This document shows, piece after piece, positions 17,189 through 26,176 of a DNA stretch of 64,000 nt. The position numbers and the translations under genes were made by a program. Position 1 is the first letter of the stretch. Every line of letters begins with the position of its first letter. The notes beneath the pieces are model-generated. The model ran no database searches and was not told where the DNA came from. It saw only the letters and a program-made list of their open reading frames with translations. Source of the stretch: Geminocystis sp. M7585_C2015_104 (lineage in GTDB: Bacteria > Cyanobacteriota > Cyanobacteriia > Cyanobacteriales > Cyanobacteriaceae); assembly GCA_015295805.1 (NCBI GenBank), contig DVEF01000041.1:53423-117422 (forward strand), written 5' to 3'.

Positions 17189-18871
17189 TCAAAGTTGCTG
17201 ATAGTCTTCTCTGCCTTTGGCAATACGATAACTGAGAAAACAAACTGGAATTAGGCCCACTAGGATAATGACTATAGCGGGCGCGGCGGCGTCTGCCAGT
17301 CTTTCGTCGGAGGCATACTGAAACACCCTCACCGCCAGAGTGTCAAAATTAAAGGGGCGCAACACAAGGGTAGCAGGCAATTCCTTCATCACGTCTACAA
17401 ACACCAGGAGAAAGGCTGTCAATACACCACCTCTCATCAGAGGCAAGTGTATCTTTAATAGGGTAGCCAGGGGATTATGGCCTAAACTGCGAGAGGCTTC
17501 GTCCAAATGGGGTTTAATTTTACTGAGACTGGATTCTACGGTATTAAGAGAAACGGCAAAAAATCTTACTAAATAGCCATAAATCAAAGCTATAACCGTG
17601 CCACTGAATATTAACCCCACAGAAACATTAAAATTTTCCTCCAGCCAGTCAGAAATGGCATTGTCAACGGCCCCCAGAGGGATTAAAATACCTACGGCAA
17701 TAACTGAACCGGGAATAGCATAACCCATGGAGGCAATGAGGGTAGAGGTGTTGATGAAGGGGTTAGCAAAAAGACGTTTACCATAGGCCATAATCAAACT
17801 CAAAACCACAGCAACAAAACCTGTGACAAGGGCCAAGAAAAGACTATTTTGGGCAATAAACCAAAAATTCTCACTCCAGGTTTCCTCCCAAGTAATGGTG
17901 AGATAGATAAGATAAACCAGGGGGATGAAAAAACCAAGGGCAACAGGAAGGGCACAAGCTATAAATGCTAGACTACCACGCCACCAATTGAGATGATAAC
18001 GAGAATAGGCTTTAATTACCCCCCCCATCTGATAATAACGGGCCTGAAGCCGAGATATTCTCTCCAACACAATCAGAATTAAAACAAATACCATTAAACA
18101 GAAAGCCAACTGGGCAGCCGCCACCCTCTCTCTCATATTTATCCAGGTGCGATAAATGCCCGTGGTAAATGTATCAACTCCGAAGTATTGAACAGTACCA
18201 AAATCATTGAGAGTCTCCATGAGGGCAAGTGCCAAGCCAGCGACAATGGAGGGGCGGGCTAGGGGCAAAGCCACAGAGAAAAAACTCTTCCAGGGGTTAC
18301 ATCCCAAGGACCTACTAGCTTCTATACTACAAACAGATTGCTCCAAAAAGGCAACCCTGGCCAACATATAGACATAGGGGTATAACACCAGGGTTAACAT
18401 GACTATAGCCCCCCCCAGGTTACGAATAGAGGGAAACCAGTAGTCTCGGGCACTCTCCCAGCCGAAAATGGCCCGTAGCCAAGTCTGGATTGGGCCGTAA
18501 TATTCCAACATGTCGGTATAACTATAGGCTAGGAGGTAGGCGGGGGCTGCCAAAGGCATCAACAACAACCACTGCCACCAGTTCACCCCCCAAAAGTCAC
18601 ACATAGTAACCAGCCAGGCACACCCCACACCAATGACAGTCACGCCAATACCCACCCCCAACATCAACCAGAGAGTGTTAAGGATATAGTCCTTTAAAAC
18701 CGTTTCCGTCAGGTGTTGCCAAACCTCCCTCTTGTCAGCCAAAATACTGCTAGCCACGGCCAATACTGGCAGGGCAATGGCAAGGGCAACCAATCCCAGA
18801 GACAAATTCCAAAGATAAACCAATATCCCCGCCCAATTGAGCGTTTTCCGGGATTTGAGAATACTAATCAT
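17189..18871 (-). CDS. Iron ABC transporter permease (FutB-like)
   Basis: A 560-aa inner-membrane permease with about 12 transmembrane helices in two repeats. Each repeat has a binding-protein-dependent transport signature: EASRSLGCNPWKSF near residue 195 and EASRSLGHNPLATL near residue 470, the loops that contact the ATPase. The two-domain fused layout is typical of Fe3+ permeases (FbpB/FutB). The substrate-binding FutA and ATPase FutC are not adjacent. The metal specificity is inferred from family. Confidence 0.8.
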   Translation of the reverse strand: MISILKSRKTLNWAGILVYLWNLSLGLVALAIALPVLAVASSILADKREVWQHLTETVLKDYILNTLWLMLGVGIGVTVIGVGCAWLVTMCDFWGVNWWQWLLLMPLAAPAYLLAYSYTDMLEYYGPIQTWLRAIFGWESARDYWFPSIRNLGGAIVMLTLVLYPYVYMLARVAFLEQSVCSIEASRSLGCNPWKSFFSVALPLARPSIVAGLALALMETLNDFGTVQYFGVDTFTTGIYRTWINMRERVAAAQLAFCLMVFVLILIVLERISRLQARYYQMGGVIKAYSRYHLNWWRGSLAFIACALPVALGFFIPLVYLIYLTITWEETWSENFWFIAQNSLFLALVTGFVAVVLSLIMAYGKRLFANPFINTSTLIASMGYAIPGSVIAVGILIPLGAVDNAISDWLEENFNVSVGLIFSGTVIALIYGYLVRFFAVSLNTVESSLSKIKPHLDEASRSLGHNPLATLLKIHLPLMRGGVLTAFLLVFVDVMKELPATLVLRPFNFDTLAVRVFQYASDERLADAAAPAIVIILVGLIPVCFLSYRIAKGREDYQQL

Positions 18872-18882
18872 GGCTTTTCTCC

Positions 18883-20964
18883 TTAAAACCTTTCACCAAC
18901 CCCAAAGTGGATGCGGCTATCCCCCCTATCATTAACCCCATAGTCAATCCTAATAGGGCCAAGAGGGGATTGTACCCTTACACCCAAACCATAACCAAAA
19001 CCATCACCTTTTAAACCTCTTACCTTGGCTGGCTGTCCTATAACCGCCTTCTGGGAGCCCAGGGTGGTAGCATAGTCGAAAAATAATACTCCCCCCAAGA
19101 AAGGAAGAATGGGAAAACGATACTCGGCAGTAGCCTGGAGGTAAGAGCGTCCATTGCCCAAATCTCCCTCCCCATAACCCCTAACCGAATTGCTACCACC
19201 AATGACAAAGGCTTCATAGGGAGGTAAATCTCCCAAAACCGTGCCCCCCTGAATGTTAAAAGCCAGTGCCTGAGGGCCCTCCCCATTGGTAAAATCAACG
19301 AACTTCACCGGGATATAGTAACTATAACTGGCCCTTAGTCTATTAAACACCACATTGGTGACGGGCAGAGTCTGTTCCATCCCCAACAGTAACAAACTAC
19401 CACTAGTAGGGTTAAGGGCATCGTTTCGTCTGTCTTGAGAGGCAGTAAAACGGAAGGTCAACAACTCGTCAATACCGTTGTCATTAAAAGCCAACTTGCC
19501 TCTGCCAAACTTAGGACTGGAGCGGGGGGCACGATTGCCATCCGCATCTTGTATTTCCACCTGTTGATATTGTAAACCAGCAGAAAGCACCCATTCTGGC
19601 CTAGAGAGGGGGTCGTCAGAAAGAGGGCGAGAGATGGAAAAGCCGCCGCCAGTGCGTACTACCCGGGGCCTGTCTTCTTGTAACTCTGTGCGGATGGATT
19701 CTGTTTCCGTGCCGTCAAACACTAGGGAAATGGTGCGACGACGGAAGAGATTGGCTGTAAGGGAAGTCCGATAGGGATCGCCCGCAATCCAGGGGTTTTC
19801 AAAACTCAAGTCGAATAGCAACTCCCTTTCCCCTACCTGAAACTCGGCACCCAGGGTTTGATTGTTGCCCCCTAAGTTTCGCTCCTGATAGCTAATGGTG
19901 CCAAAAAAACCACTCACCGAGCTAATCCCGGCACCAGCCGCCAAAGAGCCAGTACCTGTCTCCACTATGTCTACATTCATAATTACCTGGGAGGGATCCG
20001 GCGCCACATCGAAGGAGATTCTGACATCCTTAAAAATCCCTAAGCCGTAAATTCGTTGTAAGTCCTCCTGTGCTGTGCGTCTGTTGAAAATGTCCCCAGG
20101 TTTTAACCTCATCTCTCTAGTGACAATAAAATCCCTGGTTTTGCCCTTTACCTCCTCCTGGTCAGCATTGAAGAAACGGACTTTTATCTGGGCAATTTCC
20201 CCTTCCGCCACCATCAGAGTTACCACCCCGTCTTCCTGCACCTGAGGCGCCCCTATCACCTGGGCCAGGTCATATCCGTTATCGGTATACCACTTGTTCA
20301 ACTCGGTGATGGCGTTTTGTAATTCCTTGAAATTTATGATCTTCCCGTATTGCTCCCGAAACGCCCGCTGTACTACTTCTGAGGGCAAAAGGGGGGCACG
20401 AGGTTGGGGTTTCTCCGGCAGCGTCTTGATTTCCACCCTACTCAATACCGGATTAGGCTGTACTTGGTAGGTTATTCTCACCCCCAAGGGTGTGTCCTCC
20501 GGTGTTACTTTTACATTACGAAAGAAACCGGTGGCAAAAATAGCGTTCACATCTTCCTGTAGTCGAGAACGGGTGGTAGGGCGGCCAGGCCGGGTTTGTA
20601 TTGTATTATACACCAAGTCCTGTAATTCTCCTTCTACCCCCTCCACCACCACTTCCGCCACTAGGACTCTTGCTTCCTCACCAGGGGGTTGCGTAGTCTC
20701 CTGCGTATTCTCTGGCCCTCCGGGAGTGGTTTGAGCCATTACCCTATCAGTATTTAACTTAAATGAATTTACTGGGGGATTAGCCAAAACGGGGGGAGGG
20801 GTAGTCAATCCCACGTACAGGGGTATCACAGTAAGGTTCAGAGATTTTTGCCAAGATAAACCGCCAATTAGTGTCTTTCTGTTGGCTTTTTCACCTTTAA
20901 TAAGCGCAAAAGCGGACAAAAATGGATTCTTTTCCCGATTCACTGCCACACACCCAATTCTCAT
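18883..20964 (-). CDS. Outer membrane assembly protein Omp85/BamA
   Basis: A 693-aa protein. A signal sequence (about residues 40-62) is followed by a Gln/Thr/Glu-rich linker, three POTRA domains (about 105-350) and a C-terminal 16-strand beta-barrel. VRGYGEGDLGNGRSYLQA contains the VRGY motif of the Omp85 superfamily, and the protein ends in Phe. It inserts beta-barrel proteins in the outer membrane and is the cyanobacterial relative of plastid Toc75. purC lies 17 bp upstream in the same direction; the same order is known in Synechocystis 6803 (slr1226-slr1227). Confidence 0.92.
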   Translation of the reverse strand: MRIGCVAVNREKNPFLSAFALIKGEKANRKTLIGGLSWQKSLNLTVIPLYVGLTTPPPVLANPPVNSFKLNTDRVMAQTTPGGPENTQETTQPPGEEARVLVAEVVVEGVEGELQDLVYNTIQTRPGRPTTRSRLQEDVNAIFATGFFRNVKVTPEDTPLGVRITYQVQPNPVLSRVEIKTLPEKPQPRAPLLPSEVVQRAFREQYGKIINFKELQNAITELNKWYTDNGYDLAQVIGAPQVQEDGVVTLMVAEGEIAQIKVRFFNADQEEVKGKTRDFIVTREMRLKPGDIFNRRTAQEDLQRIYGLGIFKDVRISFDVAPDPSQVIMNVDIVETGTGSLAAGAGISSVSGFFGTISYQERNLGGNNQTLGAEFQVGERELLFDLSFENPWIAGDPYRTSLTANLFRRRTISLVFDGTETESIRTELQEDRPRVVRTGGGFSISRPLSDDPLSRPEWVLSAGLQYQQVEIQDADGNRAPRSSPKFGRGKLAFNDNGIDELLTFRFTASQDRRNDALNPTSGSLLLLGMEQTLPVTNVVFNRLRASYSYYIPVKFVDFTNGEGPQALAFNIQGGTVLGDLPPYEAFVIGGSNSVRGYGEGDLGNGRSYLQATAEYRFPILPFLGGVLFFDYATTLGSQKAVIGQPAKVRGLKGDGFGYGLGVRVQSPLGPIRIDYGVNDRGDSRIHFGVGERF

Positions 20965-20981
20965 TAGTGTTCCTAAATATA

Positions 20982-21725
20982 CTAGCTGTTCTTCAGTTTT
21001 TCAATTTGGGCCAAGACTCTTTCCCGCACTCGTTGATAGGCGGCTTCAATGTCTCCCAAGTCTTGACGAAAACGATCCTTATCTAGGACTCTTTTTTGGG
21101 TATCTTGTTCCAAGGCATCCCATAGACGACAAGTATCTGGACTTATTTCATCTGCCAGAATGAGCTGGCTGTTAGAATCTAGGCCAAACTCTAATTTAAA
21201 GTCCACTAGGATTATGTTACAACCCCGGAAAAACTCTTGTAAATGCTTATTTATCTTCAAGGCGTATTCTTTAATTTGCCGCAGCTGTGATGGCGATACT
21301 ATGTTAAGTACTTGTAATCTCTCCTCTGTCAAGAGGGGGTCTCCCAAATCATCATTTTTCAGGTAGAATTCCACTAGGGGGAAAGGCAACTGATACCCCC
21401 AAGGCAAGCCGGTTTGTTTACACAGACTCCCGGCGGCAATATTTCTGACTACCACCTCTAGGGGTATTATTCTCACCCCCTTTACCAGCATTTCTCTTGG
21501 AGAAACCTGAGCGATAAAATGAGTGGGAATGCCCTTAGTTTCCAACCATTGCATCAAAGCCGAACAAATGGTACAGTTTACCTCCCCTTTGCCTAAAATG
21601 GTGCCCCGTTTTTGAGCATTGAAAGCCGTGGCATCGTCTTTGTAGTAGGTTAGGTATTCATTTTCTCTATCCGTGGCATAGACAATTTTCGCCTTGCCCT
21701 CATATAATTTAGTTCCACTAGACAT
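20982..21725 (-). CDS. purC: SAICAR synthetase
   Basis: The protein has 247 aa from ATG 21725 (MSSGTKLYEGKAK); the open frame runs 51 codons further but would overlap the start of the divergent holB-like gene, so the internal ATG is the true start. It ligates CAIR and aspartate in purine synthesis. Family signatures are YEGKAKIVY (ATP loop), LVKGVRIIPLEVVVRN and LVDFKLEFG. The length is standard. It forms an operon with omp85. Confidence 0.94.
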   Translation of the reverse strand: MSSGTKLYEGKAKIVYATDRENEYLTYYKDDATAFNAQKRGTILGKGEVNCTICSALMQWLETKGIPTHFIAQVSPREMLVKGVRIIPLEVVVRNIAAGSLCKQTGLPWGYQLPFPLVEFYLKNDDLGDPLLTEERLQVLNIVSPSQLRQIKEYALKINKHLQEFFRGCNIILVDFKLEFGLDSNSQLILADEISPDTCRLWDALEQDTQKRVLDKDRFRQDLGDIEAAYQRVRERVLAQIEKLKNS

Positions 21726-21810
21726 GATTAGTATACTCTCCAACAGTTGTTCTGTTCCCACTATCACCTTATCATAGGGAGATTGTTTTGTTGTCCTGGA
21801 ATATGATATT

Positions 21811-22764
21811 ATGAGACCCTTGGCTAAGTTAGTGGGCCAAAGCCTAGCGGTGGAGTTGCTAGAAAGGGCAGTAGCCACAAATCGTATTGCCCCTGCTTAT
21901 TTATTTGTGGGCCCTTCAGGGGTAGGGAAGGCTTTGGCGGCTAGGTGTTTTGCAGAGATGTTATTAATTTCCCCCCAACAAGACTATCAACGAGCCTGTC
22001 AAAGGCTATATAATGGCAACCATCCCGATTTTTTATGGGTTGAACCAACTTACAACGACAAAGGGGAGTTACTGACGGCCAAACAGGCAGAAGAAAGGGG
22101 TTTAAAGAGAAAAACAACACCACAAATCCGTATTGAACAAATACGTAGTATTGTTGATTTTTTGAGTCGTCCGCCTTTGGAAAGTGAGAGAAGTGTGGTG
22201 GTAATTGAGGGGGCAGATTATATGGCCGAGGCTGCTGGCAATGCCCTTTTAAAAACCTTGGAGGAGCCCGGAAATGCTACTTTAATTCTAATTGCTAACA
22301 ACACTAATTCTCTACTTCCCACCCTAGTTTCCCGCTGTCAAATTGTGCCTTTTTTTCGCCTCAGTGAGGAGGATTTAAAATACGTGTTATGCCGAGCCCA
22401 TTATCCGGAAATTTTGGAATATCCCCACCTGATTCAACTGGCGGAAGGGGCCCCAGGTAAAGCCATTTCTGACTGGCAAAAGCTAAGGAATATCCCTCAG
22501 GATTTAATATCTAAAATTCTTAAGTTACCCGATAAAGTTGTCGATGCATTTCTGATAGCAAAACGGATTAGCAATGAGCTAGAATTAGACACACAAATAT
22601 GGCTAGCAGATTATTTACAGTCTGTCTATTGGGAAAAAGAGAGAAAACCAGAGATAATTCACAGTCTAGAGAAGGTGAAAAAACTCCTGTTTAGATATGT
22701 ACAACCTCGTTTGGTGTGGGAGTGTTTCTTCCTAGAAAATATCCCTGAAACCCTTAAGCAATAG
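21811..22764 (+). CDS. holB: DNA polymerase III delta-prime-type clamp loader subunit
   Basis: A 317-aa AAA+ protein. The P-loop reads GPSGVGKA, with Ala at the position of the usual Ser/Thr, and the sensor region is ALLKTLEEPGNATLILIA. The SRC motif is present as LVSRCQIV. The zinc-binding Cys module of E. coli delta-prime is not complete (only one Cys seen in this stretch). The protein probably opens or closes the beta-clamp without itself hydrolysing ATP efficiently. It is divergent from purC. Confidence 0.85.
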   Translation: MRPLAKLVGQSLAVELLERAVATNRIAPAYLFVGPSGVGKALAARCFAEMLLISPQQDYQRACQRLYNGNHPDFLWVEPTYNDKGELLTAKQAEERGLKRKTTPQIRIEQIRSIVDFLSRPPLESERSVVVIEGADYMAEAAGNALLKTLEEPGNATLILIANNTNSLLPTLVSRCQIVPFFRLSEEDLKYVLCRAHYPEILEYPHLIQLAEGAPGKAISDWQKLRNIPQDLISKILKLPDKVVDAFLIAKRISNELELDTQIWLADYLQSVYWEKERKPEIIHSLEKVKKLLFRYVQPRLVWECFFLENIPETLKQ

Positions 22765-22874
22765 CAGGCATGGCATAACCAGGCTGAAAGTCAGACTTGT
22801 CCCCGGGAAATAAAAACAGTGTTAGGATCTTAATTGGACAATTGTCTGTAGTAGAGTAGTAAAGGAGAAAAGCC

Positions 22875-23471
22875 ATTTACACACCACCGCTGGCAAGACT
22901 AATCGAACAATTGCAAAGGTTACCAGGCATTGGCCCTAAAAATGCCCAAAGACTGGCATTGCATATCATCAAACGTCCAGAAAAAGAGGTAGAAAGTCTA
23001 GCAGAGGCTATCCTCAATGCCAAACGAAAAATCGGCTTCTGTCAACGCTGTTTTCATCTTACTTCTGATACTATCTGTGAAATTTGTCGTAATCCTAACA
23101 GAGATCAGACCACTATTTGTGTTGTGGCAGATTCCAAGGATGTTATAGCCATAGAGAAAACCAGAGAGTACCAGGGGTTGTATCATGTATTGGGTGGGGT
23201 AATATCCCCCATGGATGGGATAGGGCCGGAACAACTACACATAAAACAACTAATACAACGAGTCAACCAGGAGAAAACCGCCGAGGTGATTTTGGCAATC
23301 AACCCCACAGTGGAAGGGGAAACCACCACCCTGTATATTGCCAAACTCCTTAAACCCTTCACCAAAGTCACCAGGATTGCCTTTGGTTTACCCATAGGCG
23401 GCGATTTGGAATATGCAGATGAAATCACCCTCGCCAAAGCCTTAGAAGGTAGAAGGGTTATCGAAGACTAA
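22875..23471 (+). CDS. recR: Recombination mediator RecR, apparent AUU start
   Basis: Homology starts at [19 protein letters not shown], which is encoded from 22878. The only upstream codons before an in-frame TAA (22860-22862) are AGG AGA AAA GCC ATT, so there is no ATG, GTG or TTG in place. ATT at 22875 sits 7 nt behind AAAGGAG and gives 198 aa, the usual RecR length. Domains: HhH ([12 protein letters not shown]), a C4 zinc finger (C-x2-C and C-x2-C within 57-72), TOPRIM (about 80-175) and C-terminal Walker-B-like end. It works with RecF/RecO in loading RecA at gaps. A TTG at 22911 would delete the first 12 conserved residues. Confidence 0.88.
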   Translation: MYTPPLARLIEQLQRLPGIGPKNAQRLALHIIKRPEKEVESLAEAILNAKRKIGFCQRCFHLTSDTICEICRNPNRDQTTICVVADSKDVIAIEKTREYQGLYHVLGGVISPMDGIGPEQLHIKQLIQRVNQEKTAEVILAINPTVEGETTTLYIAKLLKPFTKVTRIAFGLPIGGDLEYADEITLAKALEGRRVIED

Positions 23472-23532
23472 TACCTCCCCCTACTCCATATCCTACTCCC
23501 CCATTCCCATGGGGCTTTGTAATCATAAAACC

Positions 23533-24348
23533 CTAAATTCCTTTTGACTTTGACAATATTGCTTCAATTAATTGTGGTTTTCTCATCTGGGAACGTCCTT
23601 TTATTTTCAGTTTCTCTGCTAATTTTCTCAACTGTTCTACTGTTTTTCTTTCTAGACTTTTCTGTGTAAATTCTTCTTCTTCTTCTTGTAGTGTCGGTTG
23701 TGTAGTAGGAATTGGAGATGGCTGTGGTTGGGTTGGGACGCGCCCTAATTGACCTCTGATTTCTGCTTTTATTTCCGATAATATTTCCTGTTTCAAATCT
23801 CTCAAAGAGTACTTTATCTCGGAAACTAATTGTGTCAGCCAACTTCTTAACTCTGTTCTGAATTGTTTCATCTCTGCTCTTATATTACCCTTAAATTTGG
23901 CAAAAGACTCTGGTAAATTAGTAGGCTCATCTGGGACTTCCCTCTCATCTAATTCTGGAGATTCAGGGGGTATCTTTCTGTTCTCCTCGGTGGTAGTTTG
24001 ATGAGAAACTAGTTGTAAAAACTCCTCTCTTACCGCATTAGCTTGCTGGTCATTCAAATCAAAAACCCAGGCCCAAAGTCTTTCAATTTCTAGTTTTTTA
24101 GCTACAAAGGCTATGTCCTCACCATATAATATTTCATATTCAAAGTCTTGGCCATACTTGTCAGTGCGCCGCAAAATTAGAGGCAACAAGTTGCTGCCGT
24201 GTTGTTTCAAACTCTTCTCTAAAATTGCCCTTCTTTCTCCAGTTATATCCACTCTATCCGGTATGGCAATATGACAGGTGAATACTTCCCCGTAATTTAT
24301 AGGTTTAATGGCCAATATTTCTCTGATTCTTGCTTCCCTTTCATCCAT
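23533..24348 (-). CDS. ParB-like protein with C-terminal Rho_N/SAP-like domain
   Basis: A 271-aa protein. Residues about 15-120 look like the ParB/Srx N-terminal fold (NLLPLILRRT, YEILYGEDIAFVAKKLEIE, DLNDQQANAVREEF), but the GERR-type CTP motif is replaced by GEDIAFVA and I see no ParB helix-turn-helix. A Pro/Glu linker and a predicted coiled coil (about 150-205) follow. The last about 40 residues (VEQLRKLAEKLKIKGRSQ then QLIEAILS) match a Rho N-terminal or SAP-type nucleic-acid-binding motif. It starts 2 bp after the ParA fusion gene ends, so it is the second gene of the operon and the likely ParA partner. Confidence 0.75.
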   Translation of the reverse strand: MDEREARIREILAIKPINYGEVFTCHIAIPDRVDITGERRAILEKSLKQHGSNLLPLILRRTDKYGQDFEYEILYGEDIAFVAKKLEIERLWAWVFDLNDQQANAVREEFLQLVSHQTTTEENRKIPPESPELDEREVPDEPTNLPESFAKFKGNIRAEMKQFRTELRSWLTQLVSEIKYSLRDLKQEILSEIKAEIRGQLGRVPTQPQPSPIPTTQPTLQEEEEEFTQKSLERKTVEQLRKLAEKLKIKGRSQMRKPQLIEAILSKSKGI

Positions 24349-24350
24349 AA

Positions 24351-25802
24351 TTATCCCCTAATACCTTGTGAAATTTTCCGGACATGTTTAGCTAAAGCCA
24401 AATATCCTCCCATGGCCGACTCTAAGGAAGACTCTTCGCCCGCCGTAGGTTTATATTCAAAAATAGGACATCCCTTTTCGGCAGAAAGAGACACCACATT
24501 TAGTCGGGGAATCCATGTGTCCTCTGGAAACAATAAGTTATTTGGCTCTCTGAATTCAGACTTTTTTAGCACATCTAGTACTCTATTTTTCATGTTTGTA
24601 TTAAAAACGGTGGAACGTTGGTCATACATGCTAACGGCAACCCCTAAAAAAACTAAATCATCCCCCCTATAACTTTGTACTTCCTTGATTCTGTTAATAA
24701 CATATTCAATAGCCCTAATGGGGTAGGGGGAAAGCTGGGTGGGAATCAAAACCCCATCAGCTGCCATGAGGGCAATACTGTTGACTTTGCCGAAGGAGGG
24801 CGGGGCATCTATGAAAATAAAATCGTAGTCGTGGTTATTCCCTATTTTTTTCTGTAGCACTCTATCAATATCAAATGTTCTGATTAAGTCGGGCTCCTTG
24901 TCACTAAGACGGATATGAGAAGGCACTAAGTCTAAACTGGTATTATGCCACTTCTTATGAATAATCACCTGGGAGAGGGTGACTTTGGGATTGAGCAGTA
25001 AATCGACAATATCCTTGTATCCCTTTTCCTCCACGTCTTCCAGAGGATCTAGGCCCAAACCCATAGTAAGATTGGCTTGGGCATCAATGTCAATAAGTAA
25101 CACCCTGTAGCCAAGTTGACTCAAGGCTGCCCCCAAATTGATGGTGAGAGTGGTTTTCCCCACACCACCCTTGTGGTTAAATACCGTAATAATCATGGAC
25201 TTCCTCCCATTCTCATTTTCTTTGACGAGAGAAGCTGGTTCTTGTAGTAATAACGAAACATCCCGCCCTATAATCCTAGATATTGCCCCCACCAGCTGGC
25301 CAACTGTTAGTTTTCCCTGGGAAAGAGCATTTATAACCTTTATAGCACTCCTTTTCCAGAGAAGCGTTTTGAATTGATGAAGGCAATCCCGTTGCAACAG
25401 TTGCGTCTGAGAACATTCTAAGATGGGGACAACATTGCCAGAATAGTTGAAAAAAATTTGGAAATCATAGCCGTTGGTGAGTAGGCCAAAAAGTGCCCCA
25501 CTGGTTTTCAGGTATTGCTGTAACTGCCAAGAGAAGCTGCTGATTTTCTCACTGGTGGCCTTCACCTCTATAATCAAATAGGGGGGATGGACACTGAAGG
25601 CACTTCTGGGATGTACATAAAAATCTGTACGTGTTTGTCCGACCCTAAACTGTTTTTGCCAGTCCCGTTCATTGTACCCCAAAATTTCCCGCAACAGGGG
25701 TATTACTAGATTTTCCTCCACCTCCCACTCCCTGCTTTTTCGCCGGAGGCTACGGAAACATCTTTCTAAAATTTCTCTGTCTTTTGACCTGGAGCTGGAC
25801 AC
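24351..25802 (-). CDS. ParA ATPase fused to an HsdR_N (PD-(D/E)XK) domain
   Basis: A 483-aa two-domain protein. Residues about 20-125 match the type I restriction HsdR N-terminal nuclease fold: Glu29/30, Asp60 in QTRTDFYV, the Glu79-Val-Lys81 catalytic pair in LIIEVKAT, QLQQY at 93-97 and TNGYDF at 109-114. After a linker, residues about 203-483 form a ParA/Soj ATPase: deviant Walker A KGGVGKTT (211-218), Walker A' DIDAQANLT, and Walker B FIFIDAPPS. It is followed 2 bp later by a ParB-like gene, and it is divergent from hli. A role in DNA segregation, anti-plasmid defence or conditional cleavage is inference; the fused nuclease looks catalytically intact. Confidence 0.85.
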   Translation of the reverse strand: MSSSRSKDREILERCFRSLRRKSREWEVEENLVIPLLREILGYNERDWQKQFRVGQTRTDFYVHPRSAFSVHPPYLIIEVKATSEKISSFSWQLQQYLKTSGALFGLLTNGYDFQIFFNYSGNVVPILECSQTQLLQRDCLHQFKTLLWKRSAIKVINALSQGKLTVGQLVGAISRIIGRDVSLLLQEPASLVKENENGRKSMIITVFNHKGGVGKTTLTINLGAALSQLGYRVLLIDIDAQANLTMGLGLDPLEDVEEKGYKDIVDLLLNPKVTLSQVIIHKKWHNTSLDLVPSHIRLSDKEPDLIRTFDIDRVLQKKIGNNHDYDFIFIDAPPSFGKVNSIALMAADGVLIPTQLSPYPIRAIEYVINRIKEVQSYRGDDLVFLGVAVSMYDQRSTVFNTNMKNRVLDVLKKSEFREPNNLLFPEDTWIPRLNVVSLSAEKGCPIFEYKPTAGEESSLESAMGGYLALAKHVRKISQGIRG

Positions 25803-25937
25803 AATAACATTATTGTATTATTTTATACAGCCGCGTCTTATCTTTTCCGATTATTTTTTGTCAATCCCTTGTTAAAAATCTTAACTTATTGTTATAATTG
25901 TTAACATAGAGGACTCATAGAGGAAATAAAAGCAATC

Positions 25938-26150
25938 ATGAATAGGAATAGTTACGTAACCGAAGACAAGGGCCGTTTGAATAACTACGCCATCGAACCG
26001 AGGATGTATGTAGATTCCACCCAGCAGTTTGGTTTTAACAAGTATGCCGAATTGTTGAATGGCCGTTTAGCGATGATTGGGTTTGTCTCCCTGATTGGCT
26101 TTGAGTTAATCACCAAACAGGGGTTAATCAGCTGGTTTGCCCATTTATAA
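25938..26150 (+). CDS. High-light-inducible chlorophyll-binding protein (Hlip)
   Basis: A 70-aa protein with one transmembrane helix carrying the chlorophyll a/b-binding motif ELLNGRLAMIGF (Glu and Asn/Arg ligands), then ELITKQGLISW. It protects photosystems and chlorophyll synthesis intermediates under high light. The start ATG has GAGGA about 14 nt upstream. A terminator follows at 26179. The upstream region is AT-rich with several TTAAC/GTTAAC elements, but I could not align a clean HLR1 site. Paralogue (HliA-D) not determined. Confidence 0.9.
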   Translation: MNRNSYVTEDKGRLNNYAIEPRMYVDSTQQFGFNKYAELLNGRLAMIGFVSLIGFELITKQGLISWFAHL

Positions 26151-26176
26151 GGTGTAGATTTTTTCCATGGCCCTCC

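Noticed and set aside
21726..21878. Longer start for purC
   Set aside because: It would add 51 non-conserved residues and overlap the divergent holB-like gene; the ATG at 21725 gives the standard N-terminus.
25870..25937. HLR1/RpaB site upstream of hli
   Set aside because: TTAAC/GTTATA elements are present but the 10-bp period of the two half-sites is not met; several mismatches in each half.
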